NCBI GenBank assembly: GCA_945862315.1
Contig: CAMAXW010000023.1
Span: 1-56,920 of the forward strand
Direction of reading: 5' to 3'
From: Klebsiella pneumoniae
Lineage (GTDB): Bacteria; Pseudomonadota; Gammaproteobacteria; Ga0077536
DNA length: 56,920 nucleotides
The translations under genes were made by a program, and so were the position numbers. Every line of letters begins with the position of its first letter. Position 1 is the first letter of the stretch. Positions 28,685-36,659 of this stretch are shown in pieces. The notes below the pieces were generated by a model. It ran no database searches. It was given only the letters and a program-made list of their open reading frames with translations, and was not told where the DNA came from.

Positions 28685-29035
28685 TTAAGCGAGTCTCGCG
28701 CAGACCCTGAAATATACCGCTCCCAGCAAGCAAACGCCGGCCCAGAGGTAATCCCAAGTGGGTTTTTCTTTGAAATAAAACACTGCAAACAGCACGACAA
28801 CCGTGAGCGTGATCACTGCTTGAAGGATTTTAAGCTGCCCCACCGACAACACGCGGTAGTCAATGCGATTGGCAGGTACCTGCAGCAGGTATTCAAACAG
28901 CGCAATCCCCCAACTGACCAAGGCCGCGTTAAGCCAGGTGCGATGGGCAAGATTTCGTAGGTGCCCGGCCTAGGCTATCGTCATAAAAACGTTGCTGAGG
29001 ATCAGCAACGCAATGGTTCTGACGACTGGGCTCAC
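28685..29035 (-). pseudogene. DUF486 membrane protein, interrupted by an amber codon
   Basis: A 116-codon frame of the DUF486 (small DMT-type) family with about four membrane helices. From a GTG at 29035 it reads V-S-P-V-V-R-T-I-A-L-L-I-L-S-N-V-F-M-T-I-A, then TAG at 28970-28972, then A-G-H-L-R-N-L-A-H-R and on to Q-V-P-A-N-R-I. Relatives have F-M-T-x-A-W-Y-G-H-L at this point, so the stop replaces the conserved Trp codon by one base change (TGG to TAG). The frame is otherwise intact on both sides. It may be a recent pseudogene, an assembly error, or rescued by suppression or an internal start (a GTG at 28921 would omit the first helix). Confidence 0.8.
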
Positions 29036-29101
29036 GGCCAGAGAGGTGGGTGTGGGGGAAGTTGCCCTGCACCCACCTCACCGGCCGGGCCGCCTGGCGG
29101 T

Positions 29102-29431
29102 TTAGGCTTTCTTGGCGTAGGCGTTGCACCAGCCTTTGGCAGCAACTGCTTGGCCAGCGAACAGCCCACAACCACCCCATTCAGCGCCCGCAGCGCCTAC
29201 GAAAAGCACGCAGTTAGAGCAGGCCGTACCGTCGGTGTAGCGGGGGAATTTGGCCTTGTCGACCGTCGCGGCATCGGCTTTGTAGCCGAGGCTGACGGCC
29301 TGTGCGTTGGCTTCGTCGAGGTGTGGCAGATCCGCTGCGAAAGCGGTGCGCTGGGCCACCAATTGGGCTACCGACATGGCCGCTACCGTGCTGAGACCAC
29401 GCTTGAAAAAAGAACGTCTGCTGTTATCCAT
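29102..29431 (-). CDS. High-potential iron-sulfur protein (HiPIP)
   Basis: A 109-residue periplasmic electron carrier. The N-terminus is a twin-arginine signal (S-R-R-S-F-F-K, then a hydrophobic stretch ending A-F-A-A). The mature part has the four [4Fe-4S] ligands C71, C74, C88 and C102 with HiPIP spacing (A-C-S-N-C ... G-G-C-G-L-F ... G-W-C-N-A-Y). HiPIPs carry electrons between membrane complexes or dehydrogenases and terminal acceptors. The gene stands alone, upstream of the DUF486 frame on the same strand. Confidence 0.95.
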   Translation of the reverse strand: MDNSRRSFFKRGLSTVAAMSVAQLVAQRTAFAADLPHLDEANAQAVSLGYKADAATVDKAKFPRYTDGTACSNCVLFVGAAGAEWGGCGLFAGQAVAAKGWCNAYAKKA

Positions 29432-29560
29432 CGAAAACTCCTAGTGTGTCTGGGACCTGATGTCGACCGGCGCGGGTAAAACCCAGGTCGGGACGGCGCA
29501 AGGATACTCTATGCCGCTCGCGCTGAACGTTGATTTGTTCCCTCTCGTTACGCCGCCGGA

Positions 29561-29591
29561 CGGTGCGTCGGTTCAGTCGCCTGACGCACCG
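29561..29591 (-). terminator. Hairpin after the acyl-CoA synthetase gene
   Basis: A perfect 9-bp inverted repeat (cggtgcgtc with gacgcaccg) around a 13-base loop lies 35 bases after the acyl-CoA synthetase stop and upstream of the HiPIP gene. There is no T-run, so it may be a Rho-assisted terminator or a processing structure. Confidence 0.5.
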
Positions 29592-29625
29592 CAGCGCCCG
29601 GGCTGCCAAATCCCAGTCGCGGGCT

Positions 29626-31170
29626 TTAGCGCGCCGCTAGCGCCTCGTCGCGCAGCTGGCGCTTGAGAATTTTATTGGTACCCGAGAGCGGTAGCGCCTC
29701 GCGCCGCAATTCGATAGAACGAGGACATTTGTAGCCCGCAATGAGGCGGCGGCAATGGGCGACCAATTCCTCGGCGCTGAGCACAACACCCTCGTGGGCG
29801 ACCACAATCGCGTGCACCACTTCCCCTAAGTCTTCGTGCGGCAGGCCGATGACCGCGCATTCGCGCACGCCAACATGCTCATGCAGCGCGTTCTCGACTT
29901 CCCCGGAATACACATTCTCGCCTCCCGAGATAATCATGTCTTTCAGGCGGTCGACCAAAAAAATAAAGCCCTCGGCGTCCATATAGGCCGCATCTCCGGT
30001 GTGCATCCAGCCCCCGCGCAGGGTGTGCGCGGTCAGTTCCGGGTTTTTCCAGTAACCCTGCATGACCATCGGCCCACGCACCTGTATTTCACCCACGGCA
30101 CCACGCGGCACTTCGGCATCGTCCTCATCGGCAATCCGAATTTCCGCCGTATGAATGGCTTGGCCGATCGACTTGATCCGGCCCGCGTTAGGACCATCCA
30201 GCACGTGATACTTCGGCAATAGATAGGCCGCCGAGGGCGACAACTCGGTCATGCCATAGGATTGCGTAAAGCGCACTTTAGGCAACCAGGCGAGCGCCCG
30301 TCGCAGCAGCGCGTCGGGCATGATCGAGGCACCGTAGGCGATATTGGTCACGCTGGAAAAATCGGTCTCCTCAAAGGCGGGGTGATTGAGCAGTCGACTG
30401 ATCATCGTTGGCACCAGCAGCAAGTGCGTCACACGATGCCGCGCAACGGCATCCAGCACCGCACCCGCATCGAAACGCGGCAGAATGATGCCATGCCCCA
30501 TGGCCGTCACCGTGCCGTAGATACGCGCAATTCCGGCGGTATGAAACACCGGCGTGGAGTGGAGGTACACCATGTCCTCACCGAATTCCATATTGGGGAT
30601 CGCAGCCAAAGTATTGGCCACCATATTGGCATGGCTGGTGGCCACGCCCTTGGGCTGTCCCGTGGTGCCGCCGGTGTAAATGATGGCCAGCAAATCTTCA
30701 CCCGCACGCCGCGCATCGGGCACCGGCGCGCGGGCAGCGAGCAGGCGGTCGTAGTCGTGTTCCAAGGTGGCAATGCCGATGCCGATCACCACCCGCAACC
30801 CCGCTGCACCGGCGCGGAGCGTGGCCAGGCGCTCAGCGTATTCGCTACTGCAGATTAAAATCTCAACCGCCGCGTGGTCCAAGATAAAGAGGAGCTCGGC
30901 GTCCGATAGCCGCGTGTTGAGCGGCACCATCACCCCACCGGCCCAAGGCACGGCATAGTGGTAATCGAAGTACTCCAAGCCGGCGTCGGCCATCATGGCG
31001 ACCGGGGTGCCGGCCACCACGCCGAAGTCCTGCAAGACCCCGGCAAGGCTCGCAATGCGCTGCGCAAATTGCGTCCAGTTAAGGGCACGCTCGCCGCAAT
31101 GCAGTGCCGCACGGTGGCCTTTGAGCAGTGCACCGCGTGTCGGTGCCTGCGTGAGATGCATGTGATTCAT
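29626..31170 (-). CDS. AMP-dependent acyl-CoA synthetase
   Basis: A 514-residue adenylate-forming ligase that activates a carboxylic acid to its CoA thioester. The ATP-binding P-loop reads Y-T-G-G-T-T-G-Q-P-K-G-V near residue 175. The aspartate motif is H-T-G-D-A-A-Y-M-D near 395, followed by the hinge D-R-L-K-D-M-I-I-S-G-G-E-N-V-Y. The catalytic lysine is in G-T-N-K-I-L-K-R near the C-terminus. The ATG at 31170 is preferred to an in-frame GTG at 31176; neither has a strong ribosome-binding site. The acid substrate is unknown; medium- or long-chain and aromatic acids are all possible. Confidence 0.88.
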   Translation of the reverse strand: MNHMHLTQAPTRGALLKGHRAALHCGERALNWTQFAQRIASLAGVLQDFGVVAGTPVAMMADAGLEYFDYHYAVPWAGGVMVPLNTRLSDAELLFILDHAAVEILICSSEYAERLATLRAGAAGLRVVIGIGIATLEHDYDRLLAARAPVPDARRAGEDLLAIIYTGGTTGQPKGVATSHANMVANTLAAIPNMEFGEDMVYLHSTPVFHTAGIARIYGTVTAMGHGIILPRFDAGAVLDAVARHRVTHLLLVPTMISRLLNHPAFEETDFSSVTNIAYGASIMPDALLRRALAWLPKVRFTQSYGMTELSPSAAYLLPKYHVLDGPNAGRIKSIGQAIHTAEIRIADEDDAEVPRGAVGEIQVRGPMVMQGYWKNPELTAHTLRGGWMHTGDAAYMDAEGFIFLVDRLKDMIISGGENVYSGEVENALHEHVGVRECAVIGLPHEDLGEVVHAIVVAHEGVVLSAEELVAHCRRLIAGYKCPRSIELRREALPLSGTNKILKRQLRDEALAAR

Positions 31171-31366
31171 GAGCACCCTACCCGCTGGAAAATTGCCGCC
31201 GAGTGTACACGTTGTCCGGCCGAGTCCAGCCTGCGGGTCATCCGGGCGCGCCCCGGGCCCCTCTCAGGAATCCGCGCCACACCGGCCGCGCAGGCCGCGC
31301 GAGATTCCTTATTTCGCCGGTAGGGCGAGTTCCCTACACTGGGGCCAACCGTTTTGAGGATATGCC

Positions 31367-32800
31367 GTGAACCAGCTATTGCGAACCCGCACCCATCGCC
31401 ATGAAGACTTCGCCGAGGGTGGCTTGAAACGCTGCCTCTCGGCGTTTGACCTCGCCCTGTTAGGCATAGGCGCCATCATCGGCACCGGTATTTTTGTTCT
31501 CACGGGGGTCGCGGCCGCCACCCAAGCCGGCCCGGCCGTGATTGTGTCTTTCGTGCTTGCCGGCGTGGCCTGTGCTTTCGCGGCGCTGTCCTACGCGGAA
31601 CTGGCCGCCAGTCTGGGCGGCTGCGGCAGCGCCTACGGCTACAGCTATGCGACGTTTGGCGAGTTCGCCGCCTTTCTCATCGGCTGGATCCTATTGCTGG
31701 AATACGGCATGTCGGTGGCCGCAGTGGCCAACGGCTGGTCCGGCTATTTCGGCAATGCGCTGCACGTTTTGGGGCTAGATTTACCCAAGGCGCTCACCAC
31801 CCAACCGAGCAACGGCGGGTTGATGAACCTACCCGCAATGCTGGTGATCTTGCTCTTGATGGGCCTGCTCATCGTGGGGGTAAAAGAATCTGCGCGACTC
31901 AATGCCATCATGGTGACCATCAAACTCATCACCATCGCGGTGTTTCTGATCGCTGCAACCGGCAATGTGAATCCGGTGAATTGGTCGCCCTTCCTGCCCT
32001 TTGGCTGGTTTACGCGCGCGGCAAATGGGGAAACCTACGGCGTGCTCGCCGGGGCCTCGTTGGTCTTCTTTGCCTATATTGGCTTTGATGCGGTAACGAC
32101 CGCCGCCGAAGAAGCCAAAAATCCGCAACGCGATTTACCCATCGGCATCCTCAGTTCGCTGGTGATCTGTACGCTGGTCTACATTCTGGTTGCCGCCGTG
32201 CTCACCGGGGTGGTGAGCTACAAGGAACTCAACGTCTCCTCCCCGGTCGCGCACGCGCTGGAGCTACTCGGCCATCGTTGGGCGTCGGGCATGGTGGCGG
32301 CGGGCGTCATTGCGGGTCTCCTCACCGTCATGCTGGTGCTCTACTACGGGCTGACGCGCATTATGTTTGCCATGGCGCGCGACGGGATGCTACCGGCCGC
32401 TTTTGGCCGGCTCAATGAACGTACCCAAACCCCGGTCTTCACGATTGTCTTTGTGGGCGTGTTCTGTGCGCTGTTCGCAGGCTTTATTCCGCTGGGCAAA
32501 CTGGCCGAGTTGGTCAACATCGGCACGCTGTTCGCCTTTGTGATGGTGTGTTTGGGCGTGATCATGTTGCGCCGAACGCAACCGACGCTGCCACGCCCGT
32601 TCAAAATGCCGTGGAACCCGCTCATTCCGCTGTTGGGCACGCTGTCGTGCGGGGCGCTGATGGCGTTCCTGCCCGTGGATACTTGGCTGCGCTTCCTGAT
32701 CTGGATGGCCATCGGCGTGGGCTTCTATTTTGGCTATTCCATGCGCCACAGCACCTTGGCCGCGCAAGCGCGCTTAAGCCCCAGTGCCAGCACCCGTTAA
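31367..32800 (+). CDS. APC-family amino acid permease
   Basis: A 477-residue transporter with about 12 hydrophobic helices, of the APC superfamily and most like the cationic amino acid transporter (YfnA/CAT) branch. The first helix carries G-I-G-A-I-I-G-T-G-I-F-V-L-T-G, the substrate-binding motif of the family, and helix 6 has F-F-A-Y-I-G-F-D-A-V-T-T-A-A-E-E. Translation starts at a GTG with G-A-G-G eight bases upstream; the nearby ATG is out of frame. The following hydrolase gene overlaps its 3' end. The amino acid carried is not certain. Confidence 0.88.
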   Translation: MNQLLRTRTHRHEDFAEGGLKRCLSAFDLALLGIGAIIGTGIFVLTGVAAATQAGPAVIVSFVLAGVACAFAALSYAELAASLGGCGSAYGYSYATFGEFAAFLIGWILLLEYGMSVAAVANGWSGYFGNALHVLGLDLPKALTTQPSNGGLMNLPAMLVILLLMGLLIVGVKESARLNAIMVTIKLITIAVFLIAATGNVNPVNWSPFLPFGWFTRAANGETYGVLAGASLVFFAYIGFDAVTTAAEEAKNPQRDLPIGILSSLVICTLVYILVAAVLTGVVSYKELNVSSPVAHALELLGHRWASGMVAAGVIAGLLTVMLVLYYGLTRIMFAMARDGMLPAAFGRLNERTQTPVFTIVFVGVFCALFAGFIPLGKLAELVNIGTLFAFVMVCLGVIMLRRTQPTLPRPFKMPWNPLIPLLGTLSCGALMAFLPVDTWLRFLIWMAIGVGFYFGYSMRHSTLAAQARLSPSASTR

Positions 32801-33623
32801 GCGAGCGCAGCTGTGCATCGAGGGGGTGGCAACGCCCTACCTTGAGGCCGGCGAGGGGGCCACTGCGGCGGTTTTCGTCCATGGCAATCCCGGCGCTGGT
32901 GAGGACTGGCGCGCGCTAGTGGCCGAGGCGGGTAGCTTTATGCGCGCCGTCGCGCCCGATCTGCCCGGCTTTGGCGGGGCCGCTAAACCCGCCACGTTTA
33001 ACTACACGCTGAGCGGCTACGCGCAACATCTGCACGCGCTGCTGGACGCACTGCAAATCACCCGCGTGCACTTGGTACTCCACGATTTTGGTGGCCCGTG
33101 GGGTTTGTGGTGGGCGGCGCTCAATCCCACGCGGGTCGCCTCGGTCACGCTCATCAATACCGGTGTTTTTCCGGGCTATCGCTGGCATTTCATGGCGCGC
33201 TTGTGGCGCACGCCGCGCTTGGGCGAATTGATCATGGCCATCACTACCCGCTTTGGTTTTCGGCTATTGCTGGGGCTGGGCAACCCGCGCGGCCTGCCGC
33301 CGGAATTTGTCGAGCGCATGTATCGAGATTTCGACGCCGGCACCCGCCGCGCGGTGCTCAAGCTCTATCGCGCCACCAGCGACATCGAGGGTTATTCCCA
33401 GCAAGTGAGTGCCGCGCTGCGGCCGCTCAATCTGCCGGCCTTGGTGATCTGGGGACGGGCCGATATCTATCTCCCCGCAACGCTGGCGCAACGCCAATGC
33501 GAAACCTTTACGCGCGCCCAAGTGGTGATGTTGGACGACAGTGGACATTTCCCCTACGCGGACAATCCAACGGCCGTGGCGGCGTTGCTCATGCCGTTCC
33601 TGCAACAGCAAGTCGCCAGCTAG
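32784..33623 (+). CDS. Alpha/beta hydrolase, epoxide hydrolase/dehalogenase-like
   Basis: A 279-residue alpha/beta hydrolase with an aspartate nucleophile rather than serine: H-D-F-G-G at residues 100-104 (D101). The oxyanion motif H-G-N-P-G-A-G-E-D-W is near 33-42 and the catalytic His lies in D-D-S-G-H-F-P-Y near 255. These features place it with epoxide hydrolases and haloalkane dehalogenases; the H-D-F-G form is not the usual dehalogenase H-D-W-G. It begins at a GTG inside the end of the permease gene (17-base overlap), so the two are probably coupled. Confidence 0.8.
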   Translation: MPAPVKRAQLCIEGVATPYLEAGEGATAAVFVHGNPGAGEDWRALVAEAGSFMRAVAPDLPGFGGAAKPATFNYTLSGYAQHLHALLDALQITRVHLVLHDFGGPWGLWWAALNPTRVASVTLINTGVFPGYRWHFMARLWRTPRLGELIMAITTRFGFRLLLGLGNPRGLPPEFVERMYRDFDAGTRRAVLKLYRATSDIEGYSQQVSAALRPLNLPALVIWGRADIYLPATLAQRQCETFTRAQVVMLDDSGHFPYADNPTAVAALLMPFLQQQVAS

Positions 33624-33762
33624 CGCCCCGCGCCATAACCCATTTTCAGCGCGTTCCCTAAACGCTGGCCGGCCGCCCTTTCGGCAGTCGAACCCCACGC
33701 GGCGAGGCGCTACACTGCGCTCCGTTCGCGCACGATTAATATCAGCTCAAAGGAGAGACACA

Positions 33763-34776
33763 ATGCTGCCAGTTGGCTATTTTCCCTGTACCCAAGATCC
33801 CCCGAAAGGCGAGAACGTCGCACGCATGATCGACGAAGTCATGGAACAGGCCCAGGCCTGCGAAGACGTAGGCTTTGATGGTTTCTTCTTCACCGAACAC
33901 CACCAACAAGAAGACGCCTATCTGCCTTCGCCGGTGTTGATGGCCGGCATGGTGGGGGTGCGTACCAAGCGCATTAAAGTAGGCACTTGTGTGCTGCTGG
34001 CGCCGCTTTACCACCCCGTGCGACTGGCCGAAGACATCGCCGTGGTCGACCAAGCGACCAAGGGCCGCTTTATCACCGCCGCCGGCATCGCCTACCAGCC
34101 CAACGACTTTGCGCAGTTCGGCGTAAACAGCAAACAGCGCGTGGGCCGCACCGAAGAAGTCGTCGAAGTGCTGCGCAAGGCGTGGTCGGGCGAAGTCTTC
34201 AGCCACCCCAGCAAGTATCACAAAATTGAAAACGTGCGGGTTACGCCGCGCACCTATCAGCAAGGCGGCCCGCCCATCTGGCTTGCCGGTTGGGTCCCAG
34301 AAGGCATCGCGCGCGCCGGTCGTCTAGCCGATGGTTGGATTGCCGATCCTATCCAGTCCTTGCCGGTCATCAAGCAGTTCACCGACCAATACCGGGCCGC
34401 CGCCCATGCCGCCGGCCGCAAGCCTTTTGTGTGCCTGATGCGCGACTGCGTGATTGGCAAAGACTGGCAGGCCTGTCTCGATAAAAACGGTACGACCATG
34501 GACACCCATCGCTGGTACCACAGCTTTGGCGCCTACTACCCGGATAAATACCTCGAGCACGTTAAATCCTCGGACCAACTCACCTTCGAGATGGTCGCCG
34601 AAGACCGCCTCATTGCGGGCTCGCCCAAGCAGTGCTTAGAACAGCTCAAAAAATGGCAGGACGTCATTCAACCCGACTACCTGATGATCCGCATGCGCCA
34701 ACTGGGCAAACCCGATCAGCCCGAAGCGCTGGATGACATCCGCCGCTTTGGCTACGAGGTCATTCCCTACCTGTAA
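33763..34776 (+). CDS. LLM-class flavin-dependent oxidoreductase
   Basis: A 337-residue luciferase-like (bacterial luciferase superfamily) enzyme using FMN or F420. Family features include D-G-F-F-F-T-E-H-H near residue 39, T-C-V-L-L-A-P-L-Y-H-P-V-R-L-A-E-D near 73, and G-P-P-I-W-L-A-G near 168. The ATG is eight bases after A-G-G-A-G-A. The substrate is unknown. It stands as a single gene, 139 bp after the hydrolase and 85 bp before the esterase. Confidence 0.87.
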   Translation: MLPVGYFPCTQDPPKGENVARMIDEVMEQAQACEDVGFDGFFFTEHHQQEDAYLPSPVLMAGMVGVRTKRIKVGTCVLLAPLYHPVRLAEDIAVVDQATKGRFITAAGIAYQPNDFAQFGVNSKQRVGRTEEVVEVLRKAWSGEVFSHPSKYHKIENVRVTPRTYQQGGPPIWLAGWVPEGIARAGRLADGWIADPIQSLPVIKQFTDQYRAAAHAAGRKPFVCLMRDCVIGKDWQACLDKNGTTMDTHRWYHSFGAYYPDKYLEHVKSSDQLTFEMVAEDRLIAGSPKQCLEQLKKWQDVIQPDYLMIRMRQLGKPDQPEALDDIRRFGYEVIPYL

Positions 34777-34861
34777 ACAATCCGCGCAAGCGCTCGCCCC
34801 GGCGGCAAGTAGCCGGGGCGTTAGCTGGCTGGCGCGTGACCGCAACCCCGGACTTTATCTT

Positions 34862-35521
34862 ATGAGCCTACTTCCCAGCGTTGAGATCAATCCCACCCGC
34901 ACCCCGGATGCGGCGGTTATTTGGCTGCACGGACTGGGCGCGAATGGCCACGATTTCGAGCCTATCGTGCCCGAGCTGGGGCTGCCACGCGGCCACGGCA
35001 TCCGGTTCGTGTTTCCCCATGCACCCGCCATTCCGGTCACGATCAACCAAGGCTATGTGATGCCTGCTTGGTACGACATCAAGGCCATGGATCTCGAACG
35101 CAAAGCCGATGAAGTGCAGCTGCGTCTATCGGCCGCCCGCGTGCACGCACTCATCGAGCGCGAAATTGCTAACGGCATCGCCGCCCAACGCATCGTCATC
35201 GCAGGCTTCTCGCAAGGGGGCGCCGTGGGCTTTGAGGCCGCGCTGACTTTCCCGCAACGGCTGGCCGGGCTACTGGCGCTGTCCACTTATTTAGCGACGG
35301 CCGACAGCCTCATCGGGCATCCGGCCAACGCCGATTTACCCATCGAAATCCATCATGGCAACCACGATCCGGTCGTCAAAGAAAGCTTGGGCCAACGCAG
35401 CACCGAACGCCTGCGCGCCTTGGGCTATCCCGTGAATTACCAAACCTATCCCATGGAGCATGCCGTGTGCCCGGCCCAAATTGCCGACATCGGCCGCTGG
35501 CTGGGCGCCCGCTTGGGCTAA
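34862..35521 (+). CDS. Carboxylesterase/acyl-protein-thioesterase family hydrolase
   Basis: A 219-residue serine hydrolase of the phospholipase/carboxylesterase (EstB, APT1-like) family. The catalytic triad is visible: S117 in G-F-S-Q-G-G, D169 in H-G-N-H-D-P and H200 in P-M-E-H. The oxyanion region is W-L-H-G-L-G-A-N-G-H-D-F. Such enzymes hydrolyse short carboxylic esters. The gene is 75 bp upstream of the hotdog-Rieske-PQQ genes and may or may not share their transcript. Confidence 0.87.
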   Translation: MSLLPSVEINPTRTPDAAVIWLHGLGANGHDFEPIVPELGLPRGHGIRFVFPHAPAIPVTINQGYVMPAWYDIKAMDLERKADEVQLRLSAARVHALIEREIANGIAAQRIVIAGFSQGGAVGFEAALTFPQRLAGLLALSTYLATADSLIGHPANADLPIEIHHGNHDPVVKESLGQRSTERLRALGYPVNYQTYPMEHAVCPAQIADIGRWLGARLG

Positions 35522-35596
35522 GCATTGCGGCGCACCAAGCGCACAAGCCGCCGCTAGTTTGCTAGCATCATCGTCAAACGATTGCGAGGTGCAGGG

Positions 35597-36070
35597 ATGT
35601 CCGATTCAAGACCCGCGTTGCTCGGCAATGCACTGAGCTTCCTTGAACAACCGGTCGGTTTGCGTTGGCGCACGCAGCGCCGCACGGTCACCGAATTCGA
35701 GCTCATGAGTTTCGTGACCACCTGCGGATTCAACGAGAGCCTGTTCATGGATGCCGAAGTAGCGCACGAACTGGGCTTTGCGGGGCGCATTATTCCCGGT
35801 GCTCTCACGCTGTCGCTGGCCGAAGGCTTGGTGCTGTCGAGTGGTGCGCTCAGTGGCACCGGCATGGCGTTCCTCGGCGGCAACATCGACATCAAAGCCC
35901 CGGTATTCGTGGGCGACACCCTCGAGGTGTGGGTGGAAGTCACGGCGGCCCGTTTGACCGCGCGCGGCGATCGCGGCGTGGTGACAACCCGCAATGAAGT
36001 ACGCAACCAGCGCGGGGAATTGGTTTTGCTGTTCACCCCCTCACGGATGATCAAACGGCAAGACAGCTGA
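35597..36070 (+). CDS. MaoC-like hotdog dehydratase-family protein
   Basis: A 157-residue single-hotdog protein of the MaoC/FAS1 dehydratase type. The motif G-F-A-G-R-I-I-P-G-A-L-T-L-S near residue 62 matches the family, and D-I-K-A-P-V-F-V-G-D-T-L follows near 97. The usual catalytic D-x-N-P-x-H is not present: the equivalent region is N-E-S-L-F-M-D near 47, so hydratase activity is doubtful. The start at 35597 follows a weak G-A-G-G-T-G. Its stop directly abuts the Rieske ATG. Confidence 0.7.
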   Translation: MSDSRPALLGNALSFLEQPVGLRWRTQRRTVTEFELMSFVTTCGFNESLFMDAEVAHELGFAGRIIPGALTLSLAEGLVLSSGALSGTGMAFLGGNIDIKAPVFVGDTLEVWVEVTAARLTARGDRGVVTTRNEVRNQRGELVLLFTPSRMIKRQDS

Positions 36071-36649
36071 ATGTTAAAGCCGCCGAGCCCCAACCGCCGC
36101 GCCGCGCTCGCCACGATGGCCAGTGCGCTCACGCTCTGCGCGCTGCGCCCGGCGACGGTTCAAGCCGTTGGGGTTGCAGCAGGCCAGCTGCCACCCGCGC
36201 CGGGTGACGCTCTCGCCCTACCCTCTTGGGATGATCGGCCCCGCGTGATCACGCCCGAAGATCTGGTTCTCAACGCGCCGCCGTTGGTTGTATACCCCAG
36301 CGATCTGACCGGCAAAACGGTGCGCGAGCGCTCCCGTCTGAATCAAATCCTGCTGGTACGGCTCAGCCCCGACCAACTGGATGCCACCACCAGCCGGCGC
36401 GCCGCGGATGGCATCGTGGCGTACACCGGCACCTGCACGCATGCGGGCTGTAGCGTGTCAGAGTGGGATGCCAGCGCCCGGCAGTTTTTGTGCCCGTGTC
36501 ATTCGTCACGTTTTGATCCCGCCCATGCCGGTACGCGGGTCGCGGGGCCAGCGGCCCGGCCGTTACCCGCCCTACCCCTTAAAATTGAGCACGGACGCCT
36601 GCTGGTGGCAGGTACTTTTAGCGGCAAAATTGGCGCTAAAAGCGCTTGA
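36071..36649 (+). CDS. Exported Rieske [2Fe-2S] protein
   Basis: A 192-residue Rieske protein. The N-terminus (P-N-R-R-A-A-L-A-T-M-A-S-A-L) looks like a twin-arginine signal, placing it in the periplasm. The cluster motifs are C-T-H-A-G-C (C122, H124, C127) and C-P-C-H-S-S (C141, C143, H144), with both ligand pairs and the disulfide cysteines intact. It directly follows the hotdog gene and is 10 bp from the PQQ dehydrogenase gene. It may carry electrons from that enzyme, a role usually filled by cytochrome c; this is inference from position. Confidence 0.88.
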   Translation: MLKPPSPNRRAALATMASALTLCALRPATVQAVGVAAGQLPPAPGDALALPSWDDRPRVITPEDLVLNAPPLVVYPSDLTGKTVRERSRLNQILLVRLSPDQLDATTSRRAADGIVAYTGTCTHAGCSVSEWDASARQFLCPCHSSRFDPAHAGTRVAGPAARPLPALPLKIEHGRLLVAGTFSGKIGAKSA

Positions 36650-36659
36650 GGGTTCACTG

